60,008 nt of DNA from Streptomyces sp. NP160 (GCF_006335115.1 NZ_VDMJ01000024.1:60842-120849), one strand, 5' to 3'; positions 16,544-25,246 are shown, numbered from the stretch's first letter. Program-made: numbers and translations. Notes: generated from the sequence alone by a model not told the origin.

Positions 16544-17576
16544 CGGCGGCCGCCGCCCCCTCGCGCGGCTCCGCGCCCGGGCCGGCGACCTCCCCGGCGC
16601 GGCCGCGCTCGGCTACCGGGCCGCCTTCGCCGTCGTCCCCCGCCTCCCCGAGCCGCTGGTGCGGACGGCTGCCTCGCTCGGGGCCGACCTCGCCGTCCGG
16701 CGCCGCGGCGCCGGCGTGCGCCGCCTGGAGGCCAACCTGGCGGCGGCCACGGGGGCCTCGGGCGCCGGCCTGCAGCAGCTGCTGCGGGACGGGATGCGGT
16801 CCTACGCCCGCTACTGGGCCGACGCCTTCCGCCTCCACGTCTGGACCCCCGTGCAGCTGCGCGAGCGCACCCGCGTGGAGGGCGAGGGGCTCGCCGAGCT
16901 GGTCGAGGCGCTCGAGACCGGCCGCGGAGCGGTCGCCTTCCTCGGCCACTCCGGCTCGTGGGACCAGGTCGGCGCCTGGGCCGCGGCCACCTGGAGCGCG
17001 CCCGTGGTCACCGTGGCCGAGCGCCTGGAGCCCGCAGAGGTGTTCGAGGCGTTCCTCGCCTTCCGGGAGCGGCTGGGCCTGACCGTGGTGCCCGTGGCGC
17101 GCGGCGGGGGCAGCAGCGCCAGCTTCGCCTCGCTCGTGCGGGCGCTGCGCGGCGGCGCCTTCGTGCCGCTGCTCGCCGACCGCGACCTGTCCGGCAGCGG
17201 CGTGCCCGTGCAGCTGCTCGGTCAGCCCTCGCGCGCGGCGGCGGGCCCGGCGGCGCTGGCGCTGGCCACGGGCGCCCCGCTGTTCCCGGTGAGCGTCCAC
17301 TACGAGCCCGGGCCGCGGGACCCGGGCAGCGGGCGCAGCCCGTGGCGCTCCTGGACCGCCGTCGCCGTGGTCCACCCCCGGGTCCCGGTGCCGGTCGCGG
17401 CCGAGGCCCGGCCGGGGCAGCGGCCCGACCGGCGCGTGCAGACCGCCGCCATGACGCAGGCCTGCGTCGACGTGCTCACCGAGGCCGTGCGGCGCCACCC
17501 CGAGGACTGGCACGTGCTCCAGCGGGTCTTCACCGGCCGCGGCGCGGTCCCCGCCGCGCAGGAGCCGGCGCCGTGA
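16515..17576 (+). CDS. Phosphatidylinositol mannoside acyltransferase (LPLAT family)
   Basis: 353 residues, HtrB/lauroyl acyltransferase-type fold. The catalytic H-x4-D motif is GHSGSWD (H145, D150), followed by the LADRDLSGSGV block for acceptor binding. By family and by location between pgsA and pimA it corresponds to Rv2611c/PatA, which acylates the 6-position of the PimA-added mannose on the cytoplasmic face. The start is uncertain: GTG at 16515 overlaps pgsA by 29 bases; GTG at 16530 is an alternative. Its stop overlaps the pimA start (GTGA). Confidence 0.91.
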   Translation: MTSRPVPAPDGGRRPLARLRARAGDLPGAAALGYRAAFAVVPRLPEPLVRTAASLGADLAVRRRGAGVRRLEANLAAATGASGAGLQQLLRDGMRSYARYWADAFRLHVWTPVQLRERTRVEGEGLAELVEALETGRGAVAFLGHSGSWDQVGAWAAATWSAPVVTVAERLEPAEVFEAFLAFRERLGLTVVPVARGGGSSASFASLVRALRGGAFVPLLADRDLSGSGVPVQLLGQPSRAAAGPAALALATGAPLFPVSVHYEPGPRDPGSGRSPWRSWTAVAVVHPRVPVPVAAEARPGQRPDRRVQTAAMTQACVDVLTEAVRRHPEDWHVLQRVFTGRGAVPAAQEPAP

Positions 17577-18793
17577 GGGTCGGGCTGGTCTGCCCCTACT
17601 CCTACGACGTCCCCGGCGGCGTCCAGGCGCACGTCGCCGACCTCGCCGAGGTGCTGCTCGAGCAGGGCCACGAGGTCTCCGTGCTCGCGCCGGTCTCCGA
17701 GGCCTCGGGCGGCGCCGAGGAGCCGCTGCCGCCGTGGCTCGTCTCCGCGGGCGGCGCCGTGCCGGTCTCCTACAACGGCTCCGTGGCCCGGGTGAGCTTC
17801 GGGCCGGTGGTGGGCCTGAGGGTGCGGCGCTGGCTCGCCGAGGGCGCCTTCGACGTGGTGCACCTGCACGAGCCGGTCACCCCCAGCATCGCCCTGATCG
17901 CCATGCTCACCGCCGAGGCGCCGCTGGTCGCCACCTTCCACACCGCCTCGCTGCGCTCGCGGGCGCTGCAGGCCGCGCTGCCGCTGGTGCGTCCCGGGCT
18001 GGAGAAGCTCTCCGCCCGGATCGCCGTCAGCGAGGACGCCCGCCGCCGGGTGGTCGAGCACCTGGGCGGTGACGCGGTCGTCGTCCCCAACGGCGTGCAC
18101 GTGGACCGGTATGCGGGCGCACCCGTGCGCGAGGAGTGGCGGGGCCGGCCCGGTGCGCCCGTGCTGCTGTTCCTGGGGCGCTTCGAGGAGCCGCGCAAGG
18201 GCTTCGGGGTGCTCGCCGAGGCGCTGCCCGCCCTGCGGGCGCAGCACCCCGGCCTGCGCGTGCTCGTCGCCGGGCGCGGCGACCCCCGCGCCGCCCGGGC
18301 GCTCGCCGGCGACCACGCCGGCTGCCTGGAGCTGCTGGGGTCGGTGAGCGAGGCGGACAAGGCCTCCCTGCTCGCCTCGGCCGACGTCTACGTGGCGCCG
18401 CAGACCGCGGGGGAGAGCTTCGGCATCGTGCTCGTGGAGGCCATGAGCGCCGGCACGGCCGTGCTGGCCAGCGCGCTGCCGGCGTTCAGCCGCGTGCTGG
18501 ACGGCGGCGCCCTGGGCGAGCTCGCGGCCGTGGGCGACCCCGCGGCGCTGGCCGCGGGCGCGTCGAGGCTGCTCGGCGACGACGAGCGCCGCCAGCGCCT
18601 GGCCGCCGAGGCCTCGCGCGCCGTGCGCCGGTACGACTGGTCGGTGGTGGCCCACCGGGTGCTCACCGTGTACGAGACCGTGCTCAGCGGCGTCCACGGC
18701 GACGAGGCCGCCCTCGGCGGCCCGGGCGGCGACCCCGCCGCGGGGCGCCTGCTGTCGCAGTGGCGGGACGCCGCGGGCGGGCTGCGCCCGTGA
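17573..18793 (+). CDS. pimA: Phosphatidylinositol alpha-mannosyltransferase
   Basis: 406 residues, GT4 glycosyltransferase that adds the first mannose from GDP-mannose to phosphatidylinositol. N-terminal VGLVCPYSYDVPGGVQ with the donor-side glycine pair and HVADLAEVLLEQGHEV; HLHEP; the GT-B C-domain has LFLGRFEEPRKGF and the E-x7-E motif ESFGIVLVEAM. The GTG overlaps the acyltransferase stop (GTGA), and the stop in turn overlaps the next start (GTGA), giving a four-gene coupled string. Gene order and sequence both support PimA over PimB or PimC. Confidence 0.94.
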   Translation: MRVGLVCPYSYDVPGGVQAHVADLAEVLLEQGHEVSVLAPVSEASGGAEEPLPPWLVSAGGAVPVSYNGSVARVSFGPVVGLRVRRWLAEGAFDVVHLHEPVTPSIALIAMLTAEAPLVATFHTASLRSRALQAALPLVRPGLEKLSARIAVSEDARRRVVEHLGGDAVVVPNGVHVDRYAGAPVREEWRGRPGAPVLLFLGRFEEPRKGFGVLAEALPALRAQHPGLRVLVAGRGDPRAARALAGDHAGCLELLGSVSEADKASLLASADVYVAPQTAGESFGIVLVEAMSAGTAVLASALPAFSRVLDGGALGELAAVGDPAALAAGASRLLGDDERRQRLAAEASRAVRRYDWSVVAHRVLTVYETVLSGVHGDEAALGGPGGDPAAGRLLSQWRDAAGGLRP

Positions 18794-19392
18794 GCGACCA
18801 CGCCTTCTCCGTGCTCGCCCTGGTGCTGGCCGGCGTCGTCGTCCTCGGGGGGCTGGCGTGGTGGCTCACGGCGAGGGCGGCCCGCCTCGACCGCATGCAC
18901 GTGCGGGTGGAGACGACGCGCGCCGCGCTGGACGCCGCCCTGCTGCGCCGCGCCGCCGCCACCGAGGCGCTCGCGGCCAGCGGGACCCTCGACCCGGCCA
19001 GCGCGCTGCTGCTCGCCTCGGCGGCGGCGGAGGCGACGGCGCCGCTGGAGGAGCTGGAGCGCGAGGTGGTCGAGTCCGACCTGACCCGGGCGCTGCGCGC
19101 TGTGCTCACGCCGGGGGCGGTGCAGGTGCTGCACGACCGGCGCGACGGCCTCGTGGAGGAGCTGCTCGCGGACCTCGCCACCGCCTGCGAGCGGGTGGTG
19201 CTGGCGCGGCGCTTCGCCAACGACGCCGTGGTGGCAGCCCGGCGCACCCGCGGGCGGCGCCTGGAGCGCTGGGCGCACCTCGCGGGGAGGGCGCCGCTGC
19301 CGCGCACCTTCGACGTGGACGACGAGCCGCCGGTCCTGGCGCCGCGGCGACCGGGCGCGCCCCCGGGGGAGGGCGCGCGGCCCGCGGGCTGA
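18790..19392 (+). CDS. Membrane-anchored protein next to pimA (N-terminal part of Rv2609c-like)
   Basis: 200 residues, no catalytic motif seen. One N-terminal membrane segment (ALVLAGVVVLGGLAWWL, about 8-26) is followed by a long, Ala/Leu/Glu/Arg-rich helical region resembling LemA-type coiled coil (about 35-165) and a Pro/Gly-rich tail. GTG overlaps the pimA stop (GTGA), so it belongs to the PIM operon. In M. tuberculosis the gene at this position (Rv2609c) is a membrane protein that, as I recall, also carries a MutT signature; here the membrane part and the Nudix part are separate consecutive genes. Function unknown; a structural or scaffolding role at the membrane is a guess. Confidence 0.8.
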   Translation: MSDHAFSVLALVLAGVVVLGGLAWWLTARAARLDRMHVRVETTRAALDAALLRRAAATEALAASGTLDPASALLLASAAAEATAPLEELEREVVESDLTRALRAVLTPGAVQVLHDRRDGLVEELLADLATACERVVLARRFANDAVVAARRTRGRRLERWAHLAGRAPLPRTFDVDDEPPVLAPRRPGAPPGEGARPAG

Positions 19393-19404
19393 CAGGCTGG
19401 CGGC

Positions 19405-19968
19405 GTGGCGGAGGACGTGCCGGGCGCGGTCGAGGAGTGGGTGCTCGGCGAGGACGGGCTGTGGTTCCGGCGGGGGGCGCGGGTGCTCCTGGTGGACCCC
19501 GCCTGCGAGGACGGCGAGGTGCGGCTGCTGCTCGTGCGCGGCCACGACGCCGACCAGCCGCAGCGGTCGTGGTGGTTCACCGTCGGCGGCGGCATCGGGC
19601 CCGGGGAGGACCCGCGCGCCGCGGCCGCGCGCGAGCTGCGCGAGGAGACCGGGCTGGACCTCGCTGCCGAGCAGCTCGTGGGGCCGGTGGGGGAGCGCAG
19701 CGCCGTCTTCGACTTCCTGGCCCGCACGTGCCGGCAGGACGAGCTGTTCTTCCTGGCCGTGGTGCCGGGCGCGCAGGCGCGCGGGGTCTCGACGGCGGGG
19801 TGGACCGCGCTGGAGGGCGACGTGCTCGACGAGCTGCGCTGGTGGGCGCTGCCGGAGCTGGTGGCGGCCCAGGCGGCGGGGGCGACCGTCTACCCGCACG
19901 CCCTGGTGGGCCTGGTGGAGGAGCTGCTGGGCGGCTGGGACGGTGTGCTGCGCCACATCGGCGGCTGA
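19405..19968 (+). CDS. Nudix hydrolase
   Basis: 187 residues. A complete Nudix box is seen: GGGIGPGEDPRAAAAREL followed by REETGL, with the metal-binding Glu cluster. The N-terminal strand region WFRRGARVLLVDPA and the C-terminal WTALEGDVLDELRWW fit the family. It hydrolyses a nucleoside diphosphate linked to another group; the substrate cannot be inferred. GTG start: CAGGCT lies six bases upstream, so it may have its own leaderless transcript, although it is only 12 bases after the previous gene and likely also read from the PIM operon. Confidence 0.88.
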   Translation: MAEDVPGAVEEWVLGEDGLWFRRGARVLLVDPACEDGEVRLLLVRGHDADQPQRSWWFTVGGGIGPGEDPRAAAARELREETGLDLAAEQLVGPVGERSAVFDFLARTCRQDELFFLAVVPGAQARGVSTAGWTALEGDVLDELRWWALPELVAAQAAGATVYPHALVGLVEELLGGWDGVLRHIGG

Positions 19969-20039
19969 GGCCCCGGTGGAGCCCCTGCTCAGGGGGGCTC
20001 GTGCAGGTCAGGCGGTCCCTCGCGCCCGGTGCGCCGCCG

Positions 20040-20045
20040 TACCAT
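20040..20045 (+). promoter_or_regulatory. Putative -10 element of pdxS, leaderless
   Basis: TACCAT with a 7-base spacer to the pdxS ATG. GGGAGG in the spacer is too close to serve as a Shine-Dalgarno sequence. Confidence 0.55.
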
Positions 20046-20052
20046 GGGAGGC

Positions 20053-20964
20053 ATGTCCGAGTCCTCCACCTCTGCCTCGCAGCCCCAGGTCGGCACCTCG
20101 CGCGTGAAGCGCGGCATGGCCGAGATGCTCAAGGGCGGCGTCATCATGGACGTCGTCACCGCGGAGCAGGCGCGCATCGCCGAGGACGCCGGTGCCGTCG
20201 CCGTCATGGCCCTCGAGCGCGTCCCCGCCGACATCCGCGCGCAGGGCGGCGTGGCGCGCATGAGCGACCCCGACCTCATCGACGCGATCCAGGCCGAGGT
20301 CTCGATCCCCGTGATGGCCAAGGCGCGCATCGGCCACTTCGTCGAGGCGCAGGTGCTGCAGAGCCTCGGTGTCGACTACGTCGACGAGTCCGAGGTGCTC
20401 ACCCCCGCCGACTACGCCCACCACATCGACAAGTGGCAGTTCACGGTGCCCTTCGTCTGCGGCGCCACGAACCTCGGCGAGGCCCTGCGCCGCATCACCG
20501 AGGGCGCGGCGATGATCCGCTCCAAGGGCGAGGCCGGCACCGGTGACGTCTCCAACGCCACCACGCACATGCGCACCATCCGCGCGGAGATCGCCCGGCT
20601 GACCTCGCTCAGCAAGGACGAGCTGTACGTGGCCGCCAAGGAGCTGCAGGCCCCCTACGACCTCGTCGTCGAGGTGGCCGAGGCCGGCCGCCTGCCCGTC
20701 GTGCTCTTCACCGCGGGCGGCATCGCCACCCCGGCCGACGCCGCGATGATGATGCAGCTCGGCGCCGACGGCGTCTTCGTGGGCTCCGGCATCTTCAAGT
20801 CCGGCAACCCGCAGCAGCGGGCCGAGGCGATCGTGCAGGCCACCACCTTCCACGACGACCCCGACGTCATCGCCAAGGTCTCCCGCGGCCTGGGCGAGGC
20901 CATGGTCGGCCTCAACGTCGAGGCCATCCCCGAGCCGCACCGCCTGGCGCAGCGCGGCTGGTGA
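20053..20964 (+). CDS. pdxS: Pyridoxal 5'-phosphate synthase subunit PdxS
   Basis: 303 residues, a (beta/alpha)8 barrel. It condenses ribose 5-phosphate, glyceraldehyde 3-phosphate and ammonia into PLP. The Schiff-base lysine is in VMAKARIGH (K90), the second site segment is [19 protein letters not shown] near the N-terminus, and the phosphate loop is [28 protein letters not shown] is also conserved. ATG at 20053 is chosen because the family N-terminus begins soon after and TACCAT sits seven bases upstream; an in-frame ATG slightly upstream overlaps that promoter. Its glutaminase partner PdxT is 3.6 kb downstream. Confidence 0.97.
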   Translation: MSESSTSASQPQVGTSRVKRGMAEMLKGGVIMDVVTAEQARIAEDAGAVAVMALERVPADIRAQGGVARMSDPDLIDAIQAEVSIPVMAKARIGHFVEAQVLQSLGVDYVDESEVLTPADYAHHIDKWQFTVPFVCGATNLGEALRRITEGAAMIRSKGEAGTGDVSNATTHMRTIRAEIARLTSLSKDELYVAAKELQAPYDLVVEVAEAGRLPVVLFTAGGIATPADAAMMMQLGADGVFVGSGIFKSGNPQQRAEAIVQATTFHDDPDVIAKVSRGLGEAMVGLNVEAIPEPHRLAQRGW

Positions 20965-20989
20965 GCTGACAGCTCGCCACGGCGAGCGC

Positions 20990-21034
20990 ACGACGACGGC
21001 CGGCGTCCCCGCGAGGGGCGCCGGCCGTCGTCGT
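20990..21034 (+). terminator. Strong hairpin after pdxS
   Basis: A perfect 16-bp stem (20990-21005 with 21019-21034, arm ACGACGACGGCCGGCG) and an inner CCCC/GGGG pairing in the loop. It begins 25 bases after the pdxS stop. Confidence 0.85.
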
Positions 21035-21116
21035 CGGTGGTGGAGTCTCCTGGGTGGGCCTTCGCAGGGCGCCGGTGCGGTGCGTGCGCTGCGGGCCGCC
21101 GGGGTAGGGGGCCCTC

Positions 21117-21422
21117 ATGCGCGCACGAGCGGCGGCCGTGGCCGCTTCGAGCCGGTGGACGGACGAGGACGGCGTGCGCGCCCCCGCGGGGGAGGCCCAC
21201 GCGTGGGAGCCGGGCACCAACCAGACGGTCTGCGGGCTGGCGCTGTCGCGCTCGCAGCTGGAGCGCTTCCCGCACGTGTCCTGGGACGACCTGCTGGCCT
21301 CTCGGACCGGTGAGCGCGTCAAGCGGGTGTGCCCGCGCTGCCGCGGGGCGACGCGGCGGCGCGAGCCCCGCGAGGCGCGCCGGTGGAGCCCGCCCGACCC
21401 CGGGGCGCCTCCGGTGTCCTGA
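21117..21422 (+). CDS. Small conserved protein with His/Cys zinc-type motif
   Basis: 101 residues; no named family recognised with confidence. The middle holds H28 (AHAWEPG), C39 (TVCGL), H53 and CPRC (C72, C75), a spacing that suits a single zinc site. The sequence AHAW...TVCGLALSRSQLERFPHVSW is a recurring theme in small actinobacterial hypothetical proteins. The N-terminus is Arg/Ala-rich and the C-terminal 25 residues are Arg/Pro-rich and probably disordered. ATG at 21117. It stands alone after the pdxS terminator and before a repeat-rich gap. The coding call rests on the motif and on good GC3 bias. Confidence 0.7.
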   Translation: MRARAAAVAASSRWTDEDGVRAPAGEAHAWEPGTNQTVCGLALSRSQLERFPHVSWDDLLASRTGERVKRVCPRCRGATRRREPREARRWSPPDPGAPPVS

Positions 21423-21506
21423 TCCGTCCCGGGGTGCCGCTCGCCCGCGCCGCCGCCGGGGGGCCGACCCCCGCTGCACGGTCGCCCGGCTGGCGCTCCG
21501 CCGGGA

Positions 21507-21587
21507 CCGACCGCGGTCACCTGCGGAGGGCTGGCGTGGACCGGCGTGGACCGGCGAGGACCGGCGGGGACCGGCGGGGACCGTGGG
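21507..21587. repeat. GACCGCGGTC repeat copy plus five 10-bp tandem units
   Basis: GACCGCGGTCACCTGCGGAG near 21508 resembles the repeats at 10.9-11.1 kb. From 21538 the unit GGACCGGCGN occurs four times in tandem and a fifth, degenerate copy (GGACCGTGGG) ends at 21587, touching the stop codon of the next minus-strand gene. The rest of the gap from 21423 holds nothing I can name. Confidence 0.75.
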
Positions 21588-21956
21588 TCAGCGGCTGCTC
21601 AGCGCCCGGTTGACGTCGTCGACCGCCGTGCGGGGGTCGGCGACCTCCACCACCGCGCGGGCGAAGCCGGAGGTGTCCGCCCCCGCCTCGAGCTGGACGA
21701 CGACGGTCCGGCGCCCCGAGTGCACGGCGTACAGCGTCTTGTCCCCGCCGCGGTGGAAGGTGCCCACCGCGGCCACTCCCGGCAGGTGCAGGCCCGGGGC
21801 GCGGACGCCCTTCGGCTCGGCGGCGGCGCCCGGGTCGGCCGTGGCCCCGCGCACCGCGGACAGCGGCACCACGAGCCGCCGACGGAGGGCCCACAGGGCG
21901 TCCAGCCCGGTGAGCCGGACCTCGAGCTGTCCGTCGCTGACTCTGATCCGTGCCAT
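21588..21956 (-). CDS. Uncharacterised actinobacterial protein, PH-like
   Basis: 122 residues. Predicted mostly beta strands ending in a helix (AVDDVNRALSS), with LDALWALRRRLVVPLSAVRGATADPG and LHLPGVAAVGTFHRGGDKTLYAVHSG; this pattern resembles bacterial PH-type domains. No catalytic motif. ATG at 21956 follows AGGAGG by six bases and shares one base with the stop of the TetR gene (TGATG), so the two form a coupled operon. The function is unknown; it is likely the target or partner controlled by the adjacent regulator. Confidence 0.78.
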   Translation of the reverse strand: MARIRVSDGQLEVRLTGLDALWALRRRLVVPLSAVRGATADPGAAAEPKGVRAPGLHLPGVAAVGTFHRGGDKTLYAVHSGRRTVVVQLEAGADTSGFARAVVEVADPRTAVDDVNRALSSR

Positions 21957-22429
21957 CACGTCCTCCTCGTCGTCGCGGTGGTGGGCTCCTGCCCAGGGGG
22001 TGCGGCGGTGGCGTCGCGCGCTCCGGGAGGGTGCTCGTCGAGGCGTGCGCGGTCCAGGAGGCGCTGGCCGAGCACGGCCGCGGCGGTGGGGCCGAGCGCG
22101 GCGCGGGCGTCGCGGACGGCGTCGCGGACCCCGTCGTCGTGAGGGGCCAGCTCCAGCGCGGCCACGAGCAGGAGGTCGAGGGCCCGCTCGTCGTCGTCTG
22201 GCTCGCCCGGCGACGAAGAGGGGGTGTGCCGGGCCAGGGCGGCGAGGAAGAGGCCGCGCTTGCTGCCGAACGCGCCGTAGAGGCTGCCGCGGTGCAGGCC
22301 GGTGGCGGCGACGAGGTCGTCGACGGAGGTGGCGGCGTAGCCGAGCTCGGTGTAGCACCGCGCGGCGGCGTCCACGACGACCGCCTCGTCGAAGCTCCTG
22401 GGCCTGGCCACGCGGACATCCTGGTACAT
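21956..22429 (-). CDS. TetR family transcriptional regulator
   Basis: 157 residues. The N-terminal helix-turn-helix is clear: YAATSVDDLVAATGLHRGS then LYGAFGSKRGLFLAAL. The C-terminal ligand domain is short and ends in a Pro/Thr/Arg-rich tail. ATG at 22429 (MYQDVR) is preferred; a TTG at 22447 would add six residues but lies inside a probable operator. Coupled to the downstream PH-like gene. Ligand unknown; autoregulation is likely given the operator-like palindrome directly upstream. Confidence 0.88.
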   Translation of the reverse strand: MYQDVRVARPRSFDEAVVVDAAARCYTELGYAATSVDDLVAATGLHRGSLYGAFGSKRGLFLAALARHTPSSSPGEPDDDERALDLLLVAALELAPHDDGVRDAVRDARAALGPTAAAVLGQRLLDRARLDEHPPGARDATAAPPGQEPTTATTRRT

Positions 22430-22447
22430 GGATGAACGGTCAGTCAA
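22430..22447 (-). promoter_or_regulatory. Operator-like dyad upstream of tetR
   Basis: On the minus strand TTGACTGACCGTTCATCC precedes the ATG. It contains the interrupted dyad TGA-N2-G-N2-C-N2-TCA, the form of many TetR operators, and TTGACT could double as a -35 element. Confidence 0.4.
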
Positions 22448-22484
22448 GAAATGGTCGGCGACCGCACGGGCTGCCCTGGCGCGG

Positions 22485-23219
22485 TCAGCCCTCGAAGCCG
22501 GCGCTCACGGTGACGGTGCCGGGAGCCACCTCGGTGTAGCCGGCGTCGCGGACGTCCACCCGTCGCGACGCCGGCAGCACCGGAGCCCCCTGGAGGACGA
22601 CGACGGCGAGGCCGGTGGCCACGTCGGGCTCCGCGCCGGCCAGCCACGCGGCGACGGTGGCGCGGTCGAGCCGCTCCAGCGCCAGCTGCGCCGCGTGGCC
22701 GACCTGCGCGACGGCCTTGCCGGTGGTCATGCCGACGCCCGGGGCCAGCCTGATGGTGAGCACCGGCCCTCCTCGCCCGTGATCACGGAGAGCGGGGCCG
22801 GGAGCGGGGTCGGTGAGCTCCAGGCCGCCGACCTGCAGGTCGTGCAGCAGCTTCGGCGCCGCGTCGCGCGGGTGCGGTGCGAAGGCGCGCACCTGCGCCA
22901 CCACCCCGCCGGAGCCGGCGCGGGCCTCGACGTGCGGCAGGTGCGCCGTCCGCTCCCACCGGGAGCCGCGGGCCCGCCGGCCGATCTTGCGGATCCGCTG
23001 GCCGCGCCAGCGGGCCACGGCGTCGTGGAAGGCGCCCTCGGGGTCGCTGGTGCGCTCGTCGGTGAGCAGCGCGACGACGGCGCGCGCCGTCGCCACCAGG
23101 ACGTCCGTGTGGGTGGGTGGCCCACCGGCGCTCTCGCGCTCCACCCTCACCACCAGGGAGAGCGCCCAGGGCTCCTCCTCGGGCGGCAGCCAGGACTGCT
23201 CGGCCGGCTGCTGGCTCAC
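22485..23219 (-). CDS. Peptidyl-tRNA hydrolase, PTH2 family, with tandem N-terminal half
   Basis: 244 residues. The C-terminal about 95 residues are PTH2: [23 protein letters not shown] carries the GK...AQ..HA motif and the end [14 protein letters not shown] is diagnostic. PTH2 enzymes release tRNA from stalled peptidyl-tRNA. The N-terminal about 140 residues ([31 protein letters not shown]) look like a second, degenerate PTH2-like unit lacking the GK/AQ residues. GTG at 23219 overlaps the stop of kynU (GTGA). The linker between halves contains the palindrome CCGTGATCACGG at 22777-22788. Confidence 0.85.
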   Translation of the reverse strand: MSQQPAEQSWLPPEEEPWALSLVVRVERESAGGPPTHTDVLVATARAVVALLTDERTSDPEGAFHDAVARWRGQRIRKIGRRARGSRWERTAHLPHVEARAGSGGVVAQVRAFAPHPRDAAPKLLHDLQVGGLELTDPAPGPALRDHGRGGPVLTIRLAPGVGMTTGKAVAQVGHAAQLALERLDRATVAAWLAGAEPDVATGLAVVVLQGAPVLPASRRVDVRDAGYTEVAPGTVTVSAGFEG

Positions 23220-24523
23220 GTGACCGTCGGCCGCTCGGCGGCCTCGGCGGCGAGGTGCTCGCCGCCGTCCAGCACGGCCCGCAGCGCCACCACGGCCGCC
23301 AGCACGTCCGCGTGGGAGAGGTACAGCGGTGCGACGCCCCAGCGGACCACGTCGGGAGCGCGGAAGTCGCCCTCCACGCCGCGCGCGTGCAGGGCCCGCA
23401 CCACGCCCCAGGCCTGCGGGTGGCGCAGCGCCAGCGCGCTGCCGCGCCGGTCCGGCTCGCGCGGCGTCACGACCTCCACCTCGGGCACGAGCGCGTCCAG
23501 CGCCTCCAGGGCAAGGCCCGTCAGCGACAGCGACCTGGCGCGCACCGCGTCGACGTCGACGCCGTCGTAGGCGCTCAGGGCCGCCTCCAGGGCGAGCAGG
23601 CTGATCATCTGCGGGGTGCCGGTGCGCGCCACGGCGATGTCGGAGGCGGGGGTGTACTCGGCGGTCATGGCGAAGGGCTGCGCCGCGGAGTTCCATCCCG
23701 GCACGGGGTTGGCGAAGCCCGCCTGCAGGCGGCGGGGCACGTAGACCCACGCCGGGGCGCCCGGGCCGCCGTTGAGGAACTTGTAGCTGCAGCCGACCGC
23801 GTAGTCGACGTCGTGCTCGTCGAGGTCGGCGGGGACCACGCCCGCGGAGTGGCACAGGTCCCACAGCACCAGCGCGCCGGCGTCGTGAGCGGCGCGGGTG
23901 AGGCCGGGCAGGTCCCACAGCTCGCCGGTGCGGTAGTCGACCTGGCTCAGGGCCACCAGGGCGACCTCGTCGCCGCGCGCGGCGAGCACCGCCGGCACCT
24001 CCGGCGGGGAGGCCAGCACCACCTCCAGCCCCGCCAGGCGCGCGTCGGAGTGCAGGACGAACAGGTCGGTCGGGAAGGAGCCGGGGTCGGCGACGACGAC
24101 GCGGCGCCGGCCGCCGCGGCCGTCGCCGCCGCTGCGCCGCCGGGTCTCGGCGGCCGCGGCCAGGTGCACCTTGTGCAGCTGGACGCTGGTGCAGTCACCC
24201 ACCACCACCTGCCCGGGAGCCGCGCCCAGGAGCGCCCCGACGCGGTCCCCGACGCGCTGCGGCGCCGTCCACCAGCCCTCGGTGTTCCACCCGCCCACCC
24301 GCGCGCGGCCCCACTGCCGCTGCACGGCGTCGGCGACGGCGGGGGCCACCGCGCGCGGCAGGGCGCCCAGGCTGTTGCCCACGAGGTACACCGACCCGTC
24401 GCCGGGGAGGTCGAACCGGGCGCGCAGGTCGCCGAGGGCGTCCGCGGCCTCCAGCGCCGCGGCGCGCCCGGTCAGCGCGGCGGGAGCGGCCGGGTGATCA
24501 GCAGCGGTGGTCACCGCACCCAT
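23216..24523 (-). CDS. kynU: Kynureninase
   Basis: 435 residues, fold-type I PLP enzyme cleaving kynurenine to anthranilate and alanine. Marks: [14 protein letters not shown] near the N-terminus, [30 protein letters not shown] with the PLP Asp, and the Schiff-base lysine in [12 protein letters not shown] (about K247). [13 protein letters not shown] and [14 protein letters not shown] also fit. ATG at 24523 is 26 bases from the divergent pdxT start. The stop is coupled to a PTH2 gene (GTGA). No tryptophan dioxygenase is nearby, but a kynurenine formamidase-like hydrolase occurs at 52.5 kb. Divergence from a PLP synthase gene may allow shared regulation. Confidence 0.93.
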   Translation of the reverse strand: MGAVTTAADHPAAPAALTGRAAALEAADALGDLRARFDLPGDGSVYLVGNSLGALPRAVAPAVADAVQRQWGRARVGGWNTEGWWTAPQRVGDRVGALLGAAPGQVVVGDCTSVQLHKVHLAAAAETRRRSGGDGRGGRRRVVVADPGSFPTDLFVLHSDARLAGLEVVLASPPEVPAVLAARGDEVALVALSQVDYRTGELWDLPGLTRAAHDAGALVLWDLCHSAGVVPADLDEHDVDYAVGCSYKFLNGGPGAPAWVYVPRRLQAGFANPVPGWNSAAQPFAMTAEYTPASDIAVARTGTPQMISLLALEAALSAYDGVDVDAVRARSLSLTGLALEALDALVPEVEVVTPREPDRRGSALALRHPQAWGVVRALHARGVEGDFRAPDVVRWGVAPLYLSHADVLAAVVALRAVLDGGEHLAAEAAERPTVT

Positions 24524-24548
24524 CCTGCCGGGCTGGGACGATGGACGG

Positions 24549-25217
24549 GTGAGCGCTTCCCCCCAGACCACTCCCGTGCCCTCCGGGGCGCCCTCGGCCC
24601 GCCCGGCCGGTGGGGGCCCGCTGGTCGGCGTGCTGGCGCTGCAGGGCGACGTGCGCGAGCACGCCCGCGCGCTGGAGGCCGTGGGCGCCCGGGCCGTGCC
24701 GGTGCGCCGCCCCAGCGAGCTGCGCGCCGTGGACGCCCTCGTGCTGCCCGGCGGGGAGTCCACGACCATCGACAAGCTGGCCCGCCGCTTCGAGCTGCAC
24801 GACCTGCTGCGCGAGCGCATCGCCGAGGGGATGCCCGCCTACGGCTCCTGCGCGGGCCTGATCATGCTCGCCGACCGCCTGGTGGACGCGATCCCCGGGC
24901 AGCAGACCTTCGGCGGGCTCGACGTGCTGGTGCGCCGCAACGCCTTCGGCCGACAGGTGGAGTCCTTCGAGGAGGACCTCGACGTGGATGGCGTCGAGGG
25001 CGGCCCGGTGCGCGCGGCCTTCATCCGCGCGCCCTGGGTCGAGCAGGTCGGCGAGGGCGTCGAGGTGCTCGCGCGCACGCGCACCGCGGCGGCGGCCGAC
25101 CGCGTGGTGGCCGTCCGGTCGGGCCACCTGCTGGCCACCTCCTTCCACCCGGAGATCACCGGCGACCACCGCGTCCACGCGCTGTTCGTCCGGATGATCG
25201 AGGCCGCCGCTCGGTGA
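24549..25217 (+). CDS. pdxT: Pyridoxal 5'-phosphate synthase glutaminase subunit PdxT
   Basis: 222 residues, class I glutamine amidotransferase that supplies ammonia to Pdx[14 protein letters not shown] opens the fold; [11 protein letters not shown] is the oxyanion region; the nucleophile is in YGSCAGLI (about C101); the His/Glu pair is in SFHPEITGD (about 200). A 22-residue Pro/Ser-rich leader precedes homology. GTG at 24549 has the weak hexamer GACGAT six bases upstream. pdxT is separated from pdxS by 3.6 kb of unrelated genes. Confidence 0.96.
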   Translation: MSASPQTTPVPSGAPSARPAGGGPLVGVLALQGDVREHARALEAVGARAVPVRRPSELRAVDALVLPGGESTTIDKLARRFELHDLLRERIAEGMPAYGSCAGLIMLADRLVDAIPGQQTFGGLDVLVRRNAFGRQVESFEEDLDVDGVEGGPVRAAFIRAPWVEQVGEGVEVLARTRTAAAADRVVAVRSGHLLATSFHPEITGDHRVHALFVRMIEAAAR

Positions 25218-25240
25218 TGGGCGGTGCCGCTCACCCTCGG

Positions 25241-25246
25241 TAAGAT
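25241..25246 (+). promoter_or_regulatory. Putative -10 element of yebC
   Basis: TAAGAT, about 52 bases before the yebC ATG. Unlike most promoters here it gives a leader, which carries a strong GAGGAGG ribosome binding site. Confidence 0.5.

Noticed and set aside
22777-22788. CCGTGATCACGG as an eleventh copy of the dispersed repeat
   Set aside because: It is inside the pth2 reading frame, is a perfect rather than asymmetric palindrome, and lacks the GCCACCC flank.
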